NCBI GenBank assembly: GCA_035512595.1 | Contig: DATKDU010000565.1 | Coordinates: forward strand, 1 to 14,720 | DNA: 14,720 nucleotides | Direction of reading: 5' to 3' | Source: DATKDU01 sp035512595 | GTDB lineage: Bacteria; Planctomycetota; Planctomycetia; Pirellulales; Pirellulaceae | Shown: positions 1 to 7,133 of the stretch, in pieces | Layout of the letters: each line of letters opens with the position of its first letter | Numbering within the stretch: the stretch's first letter is position 1 | Notes under the pieces: model-generated | The model's database searches: none | What the model was told of the DNA's origin: nothing | The model's input: the letters and a program-made list of their open reading frames with translations, nothing else | Position numbers and translations under genes: made by a program

Positions 1-209
1 GTGGCGTCGATGCACTGGGCCTTGAGCTTGGCGTCGTTGGTGATCACCGTGCCGACGAGCGTGGGGCCGATCTTGGCGAGCAGTTGGTCCTGCGGGCATT
101 CGACCCCGCTCTCTTTCAGGTCCGCCTCGATCATGTTCCACACGGCTTGCCCCTGGCCGGGGACGGTGAAGGCGGCCAGGGCGGCCAGCCAGGGGCACAA
201 GAGGTTCAA
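1..209 (-). CDS. N-terminal part of a small, probably secreted protein of unknown function (runs off the window)
   Basis: Read on the minus strand, 209 down to 1 is open and has natural protein composition, unlike the plus-strand reading. From a TTG at 209-207 it begins MNLLCPWLAALAAFTV, a hydrophobic stretch like a Sec signal peptide (cleavage plausible after the GQGQA at about residues 18-22). A mixed acidic/amphipathic segment follows (NMIEADLKESGVECPQDQL, then an IGPTLVGTVITNDAKL stretch). A stop lies in frame just upstream of the TTG, so the start must be this TTG or the one at 200-198. Neither has a Shine-Dalgarno. The start lies within short GTTCA direct repeats (about 204-221), so repeat DNA may have replaced the original start. 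I do not recognise the family. Direction and frame are fairly sure; the start and expression are not. Confidence 0.5.
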   Translation of the reverse strand, partial: MNLLCPWLAALAAFTVPGQGQAVWNMIEADLKESGVECPQDQLLAKIGPTLVGTVITNDAKLKAQCIDA

Positions 210-309
210 AGTTCAGGGTTCAGAAGGAGATAGTTGGCACGTTCGGTGGGGCCGCACTTTTGTGGCGCTTGGGTATGGACAAAAAACCACTATCCGGTAG
301 AATGCCAGT

Positions 310-327
310 ACGGGCCTTTGCGCCCGT
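310..327. other. Small hairpin, possible weak terminator
   Basis: ACGGGC (310-315) pairs perfectly with GCCCGT (322-327) around a 6-nt loop, followed on the plus strand by TTGGTCTTT. It resembles a short intrinsic terminator with a poor U-tract, but no plus-strand gene ends here. It lies between the partial gene on the left and the large repeat. The stretch 210-369 contains nothing else I can support beyond short GTTCA-type direct repeats and a TTGACA (335-340) without a convincing -10 partner. Confidence 0.25.
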
Positions 328-794
328 TTGGTCTTTGACAACTCAAAATTCAGAGTGACCAGTGATGGTGACCTTGCTGTCGCGAGAGTTGCCCGTAAAC
401 GCCGGCACAGCGCGACGCTCGCACCCCCCCGGTGTGGGGGTTGCATTCAGACGTTCTGTCTTAAGTCACTTACGCCGATTCGGCGGACCGGCGTGTGTGC
501 GTAACTCTTGATGCTGTGGACAGTTCCGCCGAGAGGGCCGGCTCGGCGGCGGAGCGCAAGTGACGAATTGCACCCCCCCACTCACCTATTGCCTGGAAGG
601 GGCATAACCGGATCGGATGTCCGCCCGGGCATTCACCCCCCCGTTCGGGGCGTTATGAACCGGCCGGCCGTTTTGGCCGCAACTGGTGATGTGAACAGAA
701 CTTCCGTAACACGGACCCCGTGCCAAATCGTTATCAGCCCGGCTTCAGGGGAGCTTGGAGCGGACCAGAGCTAAGGGCGATTGGACAGCCGTTG

Positions 795-815
795 CCGGTG
801 GCTGTTAGCCTCCGG
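795..815. repeat. Gene-end palindrome, GGAGGCT type (left copy, imperfect)
   Basis: CCGGTGGCT (795-803) and AGCCTCCGG (807-815) pair with one mismatch around GTT. The counterpart at 14349-14369 pairs perfectly. With the neighbouring G/C hairpin at 834-849 it forms a two-hairpin block right after accC in the direction of transcription. Confidence 0.6.
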
Positions 816-833
816 CTAGGAACTGGAACATCA

Positions 834-849
834 GGGGGCTGACGCCCCC
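834..849 (-). terminator. G/C-rich hairpin after accC, likely transcription end and gene-end repeat
   Basis: GGGGGC (834-839) and GCCCCC (844-849) form a perfect 6-bp stem with a 4-nt loop, 14 nt beyond the accC stop on the minus strand. There is no U-tract, so it may work as a Rho-assisted stop or RNA-stabilising hairpin rather than a classical intrinsic terminator. The same 24-nt unit occurs twice more in the window, at 14261-14284 and 14308-14331. Confidence 0.5.
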
Positions 850-862
850 CGCTCGCCGACTG

Positions 863-2212
863 CTACCCCGCAGGCAGCAGTTCCCGCTCGACGAAGCCGG
901 TGTCTACGAGCCCTTCGACGAACGTCGTGTGGCTCAGGACCCGCTTGTGGAACGGGGCGGTCGTCTTGATACCCTCGACGCGCAGCTCGTCCAGGCAGCG
1001 GATCATGGTGGCGATGGCGTCGGCCCGCGTCGGCCGGTGGACGATCAGCTTGCCGATCATCGAGTCGTAGTACGGCGGCACGACGTAGCCGGCGTGGGCG
1101 TGCGAATCGAACCGCACCCCGAGACCGCCCGGCACGAACAGTTGCTTGATCAGCCCCGGATTCGGTTGAAAATTCTTGTCCGGATTCTCGGCATTGATGC
1201 GGCACTCGATGCAGGCCCCGGATTGCCTCACGTCGGCCTGCGCGAACGGCAGCGGCTCGCCGGCGGCCACGCGGATTTGCGTCTTGATCAGGTCGATGCC
1301 GGTGATCATCTCGGTGACCGGGTGCTCGACCTGGATGCGGGCATTGACCTCGATGAAGTAGAAGTTGTGCTGCTGATCGACGATGAATTCGACGGTGCCG
1401 GCATTGGTGTAGCCGGCCTCGCGGATGAGCCGCACGGCCGACTCGCACATGGCCACGCGCTTGTCCGGCGGCAGCCGCGGGGCCGGGCTTTCCTCGATCA
1501 GCTTTTGATGCCGCCGCTGGGTGGAGCACTCGCGCTCGAAGAGATGACAGACGTTGCCGTGATGGTCGGCGATGATCTGCACTTCGACGTGCCGCGGCCG
1601 CTCGACGAACTTTTCCAGGTAGACGCCGGCATTGCCGAATGCCGCCTGAGCTTCGTTTTTGGCGGCCTGGATGGCCGCTTTGAGGGCCAACTCGTTGGCG
1701 GCGATGCGCATCCCTTTGCCGCCGCCGCCGGCGGTCGCCTTGATGAGGACGGGAAAGCCGATCTCGCGGGCCGTGCGAACCGCTTCTTCTTCGTCCTCAA
1801 TCAGGCCGGCACTGCCGGGGACGACGGGGACGCTGGCCTTGCGGGCCATGGCGCGGGCGCGGTTCTTGTCGCCGAGTGCGTCCATCGCTTCGGGCGTGGG
1901 ACCGATGAAGTCGATCTTGCAGCTCCGGCAGACTTCGTTGAAGTGCGAGTTCTCGGCCAGGAAGCCGTAGCCGGGATGAATCGCATCGACGTTGCCGACT
2001 TCGGCCGCACTGATGATCTGATCGATCTTCAGATAGCTCTGGGCGGACTTGGGCGGGCCGATGCAGATCGCCTCGTCGGCGAGTTGAAGGTATTGGCTGC
2101 CGCGGTCGGCCGTGCTGTAGACGCAGACGGTCTCGATGCCGAGCTCTTTGCAGGCCCGGATGACGCGCAGGGCGATTTCGCCGCGGTTGGCGATGAGGAT
2201 TCGTTTGAACAT
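863..2212 (-). CDS. accC: Acetyl-CoA carboxylase, biotin carboxylase subunit AccC
   Basis: Catalyses ATP- and bicarbonate-dependent carboxylation of the biotin on AccB, the first half-reaction of acetyl-CoA carboxylase, giving malonyl-CoA for fatty acid synthesis in the cytoplasm. The 449 residues match the usual length. It begins with the canonical MFKRILIANRGEIALR. Visible landmarks: biotin carboxylase N-domain about 1-110 with HPGYGFLAEN (79-88); ATP-grasp with K116, K158 and the glycine loop TAGGGGKGMR (160-169); ECSTQRRHQKLIEE (228-241); catalytic and metal residues E275, E288, N290, R292 in FIEVNARIQVEHPVTE; and R338 in ECRINAE. All key residues of the E. coli enzyme are present. The ATG lies 9 nt after the accB stop, so the two form one transcription unit. 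The gene-end repeat begins 4 nt past its stop. Identification is secure. Confidence 0.97.
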   Translation of the reverse strand: MFKRILIANRGEIALRVIRACKELGIETVCVYSTADRGSQYLQLADEAICIGPPKSAQSYLKIDQIISAAEVGNVDAIHPGYGFLAENSHFNEVCRSCKIDFIGPTPEAMDALGDKNRARAMARKASVPVVPGSAGLIEDEEEAVRTAREIGFPVLIKATAGGGGKGMRIAANELALKAAIQAAKNEAQAAFGNAGVYLEKFVERPRHVEVQIIADHHGNVCHLFERECSTQRRHQKLIEESPAPRLPPDKRVAMCESAVRLIREAGYTNAGTVEFIVDQQHNFYFIEVNARIQVEHPVTEMITGIDLIKTQIRVAAGEPLPFAQADVRQSGACIECRINAENPDKNFQPNPGLIKQLFVPGGLGVRFDSHAHAGYVVPPYYDSMIGKLIVHRPTRADAIATMIRCLDELRVEGIKTTAPFHKRVLSHTTFVEGLVDTGFVERELLPAG

Positions 2213-2221
2213 CAGCCGGCG

Positions 2222-2719
2222 CTATTGGGAAGTGTCCACTTTGAAGAGCGGCTTTTCGAACTCGACCGCCTCGCCGTCGTCCACCAGGATGGCGACGATC
2301 GTGCCGCGGACTTCGGCCGGAATCTCGTTGAAGACCTTCATGGCCTCGATGATACAGATTGTCGTGGAGGCATCGACCTTGCTGCCGACCTTGACGTAGG
2401 CCTCGGCCTTGGGGTTGGGGCGGGAGTAGAAGGTGCCGACCATCGGGCTCTTGATGAGAGCGATGTTCGAGCCGTCGGCAACCGGAGCGGCGGTTTTGGC
2501 GGCGGTTGGCGGTGCGGAAGAATGGGTCGCAGCGGGAGGCGGTGGCGGCGGGGCGTATGTAACCCGCGGGGCTTCCCTGGGCCCGCGGCAGATGCGGATC
2601 CGGTGGCGGGCTTCGCGGAGGTCGATCTCCGACAGGTCGTGCTCCTTCATGAGCTCGACCAGTCGGCGGATGCGATCGAGCTCGAAGACGTTCTCGGGGC
2701 TCTTGCCGGAGTCACTCAT
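2222..2719 (-). CDS. accB: Acetyl-CoA carboxylase biotin carboxyl carrier protein AccB
   Basis: Carries the biotin that AccC carboxylates and the carboxyltransferase then uses. From the ATG at 2719-2717 the protein is 165 aa. It has an N-terminal helical segment (FELDRIRRLVELMKEHDLSE), a Pro/Ala-rich mobile linker (about 56-80), and a C-terminal biotinyl domain of about 80 residues with the PMVGTFY motif and the biotinylation site EAMKVFNEI, where K128 is modified. EAMKVF instead of the commoner EAMKMM keeps the Ala-Met-Lys core. An in-frame ATG at 2809 would add 30 lysine-rich residues (MAERAKRKKRS...). I prefer 2719 because family members begin with this type of MSDSGK...VFELDRIR sequence, but neither start has a clear Shine-Dalgarno. 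It is first in the accB-accC operon. Confidence 0.93.
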   Translation of the reverse strand: MSDSGKSPENVFELDRIRRLVELMKEHDLSEIDLREARHRIRICRGPREAPRVTYAPPPPPPAATHSSAPPTAAKTAAPVADGSNIALIKSPMVGTFYSRPNPKAEAYVKVGSKVDASTTICIIEAMKVFNEIPAEVRGTIVAILVDDGEAVEFEKPLFKVDTSQ

Positions 2720-2809
2720 CGTGGTTTTATCGGCTTTCTTGGACGATTGGCTCTTGGCGGCATGCTTCCCTTCCAGAGAGCGTTTTTTGCGTTTTGCTCT
2801 TTCGGCCAT

Positions 2810-3213
2810 AGCGATTGCCGGGTCGGGAGTGGCAGACCCTCAGGTGCGGCTGGAGCCGGAGTGCCGCCAGCCGCAGGGCGGCGCAGGACTAGGCGAACTG
2901 CCGCTTCAGGAACGGCGAAGTGGAATTTGGGCAGAGTGTAATGGGGTGGGTAAGGAGCGTCAAGTAAGATGGAGTCCTCCTGGGAGTGCCGTCAGCGGCG
3001 CTGCAAGGTGGATTGGAGGAGCGGAAGTCTTACCTTCGGTCGGCGCTCCAGGCGCAGGGGAAGTAGTGCATGCCGGACCCGAAAAATCCTCCCTCCACTC
3101 CCCCGTGAACCATCCCCCAAGTCCCGCCGTACCAATGGATTAGCCCGCCTCGCCGAGACCCAGTCCGATGGCGGCGACTTCATCCGCGGGGCATTTTCCC
3201 CCGCGCAGGCTTG
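2810..3213. other. Divergent intergenic region between accB and the Gld-type operon
   Basis: No convincing gene. It contains a perfect hairpin GCCGCC/GGCGGC (2863-2882) within a GAGTGCCGCCAGCCGC stretch, and a related GAGTGCCGTCAGCGGC stretch at about 2984-3000, suggesting a degenerate dispersed repeat pair. A second perfect hairpin, CGCGGGG/CCCCGCG with loop CATTTTC (3185-3205), lies just upstream of the plus-strand promoter and could separate the divergent units. I could not find a convincing accB promoter on the minus strand. Confidence 0.5.
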
Positions 3214-3241
3214 TTGAGGGCCGACCAGAAACCTTTATACT
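3214..3241 (+). promoter_or_regulatory. Predicted sigma70-type promoter of the Gld-type ABC operon
   Basis: A TTGAGG -35 box (3214-3219) and a TATACT -10 box (3236-3241) are separated by 16 bp. It is the best -35/-10 pair in the divergent region and points to the ATPase gene. The transcript would begin near 3248 and have a leader of about 55 nt. Prediction by pattern only. Confidence 0.5.
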
Positions 3242-3254
3242 GTTGCCAGTTACG

Positions 3255-3282
3255 CGAGCCGGACCTGTTGCCGGCTCGTTTT
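3255..3282 (+). promoter_or_regulatory. Leader hairpin followed by TTTT, possible attenuator
   Basis: CGAGCCGG (3255-3262) and CCGGCTCG (3271-3278) form a perfect 8-bp stem with an 8-nt loop, followed immediately by TTTTGTT. It lies between the predicted transcription start and the ATG at 3304. That layout fits a partial terminator or attenuator, or a 5' stabilising hairpin. The T-run is short, so termination would be incomplete at best. It also argues against an upstream TTG start at 3211. Confidence 0.4.
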
Positions 3283-3303
3283 GTTGGCAAAGGCGCATCA
3301 CCT

Positions 3304-4092
3304 ATGACCCAATCAGGCAAACGTGACGGCGACTCCTCCAAGAAGGAATCCGCCCCGGCGGCCGGTAATGGCGTGCCCATGATTGAGGCCATCGGGCTCT
3401 CGAAGTTCTACGGCATCTTCGCCGCCTGCCGGGACGTCACATTCAAAGTCAACAAGGGGGAATTGGTCGCCTTCCTCGGGCCCAACGGCGCGGGCAAGAG
3501 CACGACCATGAAGATCCTGACGGGGTATCTGGCCCCATCGGAAGGGGTGGCCAAGATTGCCGGACATGACATGGCCAAAGACCGCCTGGCCGGCTCGGCC
3601 CAGCTGGGGTACCTACCGGAGAACGGACCCCTCTATACCGACGAGACACCCCATTCGCTGCTCAGCTTCTTTGCCGACGCCCGCGGCATGAGTGCCGCCA
3701 AAAAGGCGGAACGGATTGAAGCGGTGATTGAACTGTGCGCCCTGGAGTCGGTCGTTCACAAGCCGATCGGCAAGCTTTCCAAGGGGTTTCGCCAGCGCGT
3801 CGGCATGGCCCAGGCCCTGCTGCACGAGCCCGACGTGCTGATCATGGACGAGCCGACCGCCGGCCTCGATCCCAACCAGATTGCCGAGGTTCGTAACACG
3901 CTGCGGAAGATCGCCCAGGAGAAGACCATCCTGCTCTCCACGCACATCCTTCAGGAAGTGAAGGCGATGGCCGGGCGCGTCATCTTGATCCACGAAGGAC
4001 GAGTGGTCTACGACGGCTCGACCGACGGCCTCGATCCCGATCACATGGGACTCGAGGCGGCATTCCACAAGCTGACGGCTGCCGTAGCGTGA
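3304..4092 (+). CDS. ABC-2 type transporter ATP-binding protein, GldA-like
   Basis: Cytoplasmic nucleotide-binding subunit that should power the membrane protein encoded next. It is 262 aa from the ATG at 3304; this start lies downstream of the promoter and leader hairpin. The Ser/Lys-rich first 25 residues are extra, and the domain proper begins MIEAIGLSKFYG. Motifs: Walker A GPNGAGKST (59-67), Q-loop region YLPENGPLY (103-111) with Glu in place of Gln, signature LSKGFRQRVG (158-167) instead of LSGGQ, Walker B VLIMDEPTAGLDP (178-190), and switch H214 in LLSTHIL. The E-type Q-loop and LSKGF signature are typical of GldA and related ABC-2 export ATPases. Gld proteins are known from Bacteroidetes gliding, but planctomycete homologues need not be tied to gliding; the substrate is unknown. 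The next gene starts 44 nt downstream. Confidence 0.93.
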   Translation: MTQSGKRDGDSSKKESAPAAGNGVPMIEAIGLSKFYGIFAACRDVTFKVNKGELVAFLGPNGAGKSTTMKILTGYLAPSEGVAKIAGHDMAKDRLAGSAQLGYLPENGPLYTDETPHSLLSFFADARGMSAAKKAERIEAVIELCALESVVHKPIGKLSKGFRQRVGMAQALLHEPDVLIMDEPTAGLDPNQIAEVRNTLRKIAQEKTILLSTHILQEVKAMAGRVILIHEGRVVYDGSTDGLDPDHMGLEAAFHKLTAAVA

Positions 4093-4136
4093 AACACCCA
4101 TAACAAGATTCCCATTGACCTGAACGAACGACTCCC

Positions 4137-7082
4137 ATGCCGCTCCAGAAAATCTTTCAGCAACTGGCCCTGCTGCTGGTCTACGACCTGGTCTTCGTGG
4201 CCTTGCTCGTGCTGCTCATCGTGCCGCTGAAGTTCTACCGCCACGCGGCCTACGCCGTGCTGTGGCGGAACTTCATTGCCTACTTCGCCAACCCCACCGG
4301 GTACGTGTTCCTCTGCTTCTTCGTGCTGCTGACGAGCCTGGCCGCTTTCTGGCCCAATGAATTCTTCGTCCGCAACCTGGCGAATCTCGACCAGCTCAAC
4401 CTGTGGCTCCCGTTCATCATGCTGGTCTTCATCCCAGCGATCACCATGAGCATCTGGGCCGAAGAGCGGCGGCAGGGGACCGACGAGCTGCTGTTGACGC
4501 TGCCGGCGGGGGACTTCGACATTGTGGTCGGTAAATACCTGGCGGCCGCGGCCGTCTTTACCGTGTCGCTCCTCTTTTCGCAGTACGCCAATTTCTCGGT
4601 CCTCATCTCGCTGGCGATGGGAGACGTCGATACGGGGCTCTATTTCACCACCTACCTCGGCTACTGGTTCATCGGCCTGGCGATGCTGGCGATCGGCATG
4701 GTGGCCTCGTTCCTGACGAACAATCTGACCGTCGGCTTCATCCTCGGCGGCCTGTTCAATGCGCCGCTGGTGTTTGCCGTGTACGCCGACACGATTTTGC
4801 CGGCCGGCTTCCGCCCGCACTGGGTGTCGCGGTGGAGCTTCTCCCAGCGGTTCGACGACTTTGGCCGCGGGGTGATCAGCGTTTCCGGCGTGAGTTACTT
4901 CCTGTTGATCATGGTCCTCGGCATTTATCTGAGCATGGTTTTGATCGGGCGTCGGCATTGGCTCGGCGGCCGCGACGGCCAGTCGATGCTCGGACATTAC
5001 ATTGTGCGGGCGCTGGCGCTCGTCGGCCTGCTCGTCGGCGTCAACGTCGTCTTCTCGAACCACGACCTGTGGCGGCAGGACATGACGGCCGGGCAGGTGG
5101 GCTCGCTCTCTCCCGACACGCGTGTGATCCTCTCGAAGCTGGAGAACAAGAGCCCCGTGAAGATCGAGGCGTTCATCAGCGCCAGCGTCCCCGATGATTT
5201 CGTGAAGACCAAGTACAACCTGGTGTCGATGCTCAAGGAGCTCAAGAGCTACGCCGGCAACAAAGTCGAGGTCATCGTGCATGAAAACCTCGAGGAATTC
5301 AGCAAGGAATCGGCGCTGGCCGAAGACCGCTTCGGGATTCAACGCGTCGCTGTTCCCGTCGAGGAACGGGGCGAACGCCGCACGCAGCAGTTTATCATGG
5401 GGGCCGCCTTCACCTGTGGCGTCGAAAAGATCGTGGTGCCGTTCTTCTCCAACAACACTCCGGTGGAGTACGAGCTGGTCCGGGCGATCGCCACCGTCGC
5501 CCAGCCGCAGCGCAAGAAGCTCGGCCTGGTGCAAACCGACGTGCAGCTCAAGGGGGGCTTCTCGTTTGCCGGCGGTCAGCCGCGGCAGGTTCAAAAGCAG
5601 CAGATTCTCGATGATCTGGAACGGCAGTACCGCATCGAGGACGTGGACGCCAGCAATCCGATCCAGGTCTTCGGCGAGGACGGCGCGCTGCGCTACGACG
5701 TGCTGCTCGTGGTGCAGCCATCCACGCTCGCCCCAACCCAACTGCAATACCTGGTTGCCGCCATCACGCAGGGGCAGCCGACCGTCATCTTCGAGGATCC
5801 CTTGCCGTTCGGCTTCGACGTCCCCGGCACTGCGGAGGACAAGCCGGCGCCGGGGGGCATGTTCGGCATGGGGGGAGCGTCGCAGCCCAAGGGAGAAGCA
5901 TTCAAGATCTTGTGGCAGGCGCTCGGCATTGCGCCGGTCGGCGAGGCGAGTTTGCCGGGGAAGTTGCCCGGGCGGGTCGTTTGCCAGGTTGGCAATCCAT
6001 ACCGCCGCTTCGGCGATATGCCGACGTTTGGCCCGTTCATCTTCCTGCGGCAGGAGAATCCGGGGACGTTCAATCCCAGCGAGCCGTCGGTGAAGGGATT
6101 TGAGGAGTTGCTGATCCCGCTTGGGGGCGGGATCGTGCAGGACACCGACAACAGCGATCTGACCTTTACTGAGCTCGTGAGCACTTCCAAAGACGGCACG
6201 AGCACGATCGAGGTGGAGGCGATGCGGATGTTCATGCAGGGCGCAGGGGAGTCGGCCCTCGAGCAGCTCAAACGCACTCCTTTGCGATCCTATGCGATTG
6301 CCGCCTGGATCAAGGGGAAGGAACAGGACGCCGACCCAAGCGAGGACGACAAGAGCAAGTCGGCCGAGAAGGAGAGCAAGAACGGCAAATCGACGGATCC
6401 TGCCGCGACGAAGCCGGCCACGCCGCGTCCGATCAACGTCATTTATGTGGCCGACATCGACCTGATAGGGAATCAATGGCTTCAGATGCGCAACGCTCAA
6501 GGGCTGGATCAGTTCCGCTGGGATAACGGACCGTTCGTGCTGAACCTGGTGGATGCGGTGGCCGGCGACGATCGCTTCCTGGCGATCCGGCAGCGAAAGC
6601 CGCGGTACAGCACGTTGCAGCGGATCGAGAAGGAATCCCGCCTCGCCCTGGAATACGAGGACGAGCGGGCCGAGGAGTTCCTGAAGAAGTTCAACGAGGA
6701 AAAAAACAAGCTGGAAGAGAACGTCCGAAAGATCGAGAAGAAGCTGACCGACCTGCGGGAAGCCAACGAGCGCAAGCGGAATGCGGGCGAGCAGGTGGAC
6801 GAGGCCGAGCAGCAGGCGCAGGAGCAGATCCTGGCGCTGCAGTACGTCAAGGCCGACAGCGACGCCAAGCGAGCCGTGCTCGAGTTGCAGCGGAAGCGGG
6901 ACAAGGACCTGGAGAACATCCGCCGCGAGCGCGACCAGACAGTGCGGAGCGTGCAGAACGAGTACAAACTGTGGTCGGTGGCCATCCCGCCGATCCCGCC
7001 GCTGCTGGTCGGCTTCATCGTCTTCGTCCGCCGCCGCCTCCGCGAGCGGGAGGGAGTTTCCAAGGCGCGGATGAAGTACTAG
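4137..7082 (+). CDS. Fused ABC-2 permease (GldF-like) and GldG-like auxiliary protein
   Basis: One 981-residue inner-membrane protein combines two subunits that are separate in Bacteroidetes. Residues 1-280 are the permease, with hydrophobic segments at about 9-31, 56-71, 92-106, 131-155, 172-193, 198-216 and 252-271, and the motif AEERRQGTDELLLTLP (108-123) typical of this permease family. Residues 285-981 are GldG-like (ABC_transp_aux): a membrane anchor at 288-306, the DMTAGQVGSLSPDTR motif (315-329), a long periplasmic domain, a charged linker at 728-765, a coiled coil at about 825-945 rich in E/K/R, and a final membrane helix at 948-965 followed by a basic tail. The coiled coil before the last helix is long. 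It lies between its ATPase and the DUF4340 gene. No clear Shine-Dalgarno. Fusion and family are secure; the transported substrate is unknown. Confidence 0.9.
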   Translation: MPLQKIFQQLALLLVYDLVFVALLVLLIVPLKFYRHAAYAVLWRNFIAYFANPTGYVFLCFFVLLTSLAAFWPNEFFVRNLANLDQLNLWLPFIMLVFIPAITMSIWAEERRQGTDELLLTLPAGDFDIVVGKYLAAAAVFTVSLLFSQYANFSVLISLAMGDVDTGLYFTTYLGYWFIGLAMLAIGMVASFLTNNLTVGFILGGLFNAPLVFAVYADTILPAGFRPHWVSRWSFSQRFDDFGRGVISVSGVSYFLLIMVLGIYLSMVLIGRRHWLGGRDGQSMLGHYIVRALALVGLLVGVNVVFSNHDLWRQDMTAGQVGSLSPDTRVILSKLENKSPVKIEAFISASVPDDFVKTKYNLVSMLKELKSYAGNKVEVIVHENLEEFSKESALAEDRFGIQRVAVPVEERGERRTQQFIMGAAFTCGVEKIVVPFFSNNTPVEYELVRAIATVAQPQRKKLGLVQTDVQLKGGFSFAGGQPRQVQKQQILDDLERQYRIEDVDASNPIQVFGEDGALRYDVLLVVQPSTLAPTQLQYLVAAITQGQPTVIFEDPLPFGFDVPGTAEDKPAPGGMFGMGGASQPKGEAFKILWQALGIAPVGEASLPGKLPGRVVCQVGNPYRRFGDMPTFGPFIFLRQENPGTFNPSEPSVKGFEELLIPLGGGIVQDTDNSDLTFTELVSTSKDGTSTIEVEAMRMFMQGAGESALEQLKRTPLRSYAIAAWIKGKEQDADPSEDDKSKSAEKESKNGKSTDPAATKPATPRPINVIYVADIDLIGNQWLQMRNAQGLDQFRWDNGPFVLNLVDAVAGDDRFLAIRQRKPRYSTLQRIEKESRLALEYEDERAEEFLKKFNEEKNKLEENVRKIEKKLTDLREANERKRNAGEQVDEAEQQAQEQILALQYVKADSDAKRAVLELQRKRDKDLENIRRERDQTVRSVQNEYKLWSVAIPPIPPLLVGFIVFVRRRLREREGVSKARMKY

Positions 7083-7122
7083 TGGGTGAGTGGTGAGTGA
7101 TGAGTCACTTGCCAAGGCAAGT
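7083..7122 (+). repeat. Short GTGAGTG repeats and a perfect inverted repeat before the DUF4340 gene
   Basis: A run of GTGAGTG/GTGATGAG direct repeats (7084-7104) leads into ACTTGCC-AA-GGCAAGT (7107-7122), a perfect 7-bp palindrome whose end is 11 nt before the ATG at 7134. It could be an operator-like site, an RNA hairpin tuning expression of the last operon gene, or a repeat remnant. No function is shown. Confidence 0.4.
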
Positions 7123-7133
7123 TTCATTGGGAA

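Larger units (their letters stand above)
370..858 (+). repeat. Left copy of a large structured inverted repeat
   Basis: Positions 370-689 match the reverse complement of 14720-14399 with about 12 substitutions and two 1-nt indels, both at C-tracts. After a 69-nt block present only here (690-758), the match resumes from about 759 to 858 against 14398-14307. The copy stops 4 nt short of the accC stop codon. Any ORF inside is put out of frame between copies by the indels, so this is not protein-coding. Pairings visible on the plus strand: AGAC/GTCT (hairpin at 449-461), GTCACTT/AAGTGAC (463-469 with 557-563, extended by CGC/GCG), CCGCCGAG/CTCGGCGG (about 527-550), CGGCC/GGCCG (667-681). Outer GGGGGTTGCATTC faces GAATTGCACCCCC with bulges. 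It may be a dispersed non-coding repeat or a structured RNA. The outer boundary is unknown because the right copy is cut by the window end. Confidence 0.85.

Noticed and set aside
1..300. A 99-codon plus-strand frame at the left edge
   Set aside because: The minus strand of the same DNA gives a signal-peptide-like start and natural protein sequence, while the plus reading has no features.
335..363. TTGACA as a promoter for the left repeat
   Set aside because: The -35 match is perfect, but no acceptable -10 box lies 15-19 bp downstream.
508..774. Similar ORFs starting MMLW in both copies of the large repeat
   Set aside because: A 1-nt indel at a C-tract shifts the frame between copies, and the proteins diverge after it, so selection is not on a protein.
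929..2941. A 670-codon plus-strand frame opposite accC/accB
   Set aside because: Shadow of the accC and accB coding frames; the composition (Asp/Gly/Val/Ala-rich, no motif) is that of an antisense reading, and accC/accB are certain.
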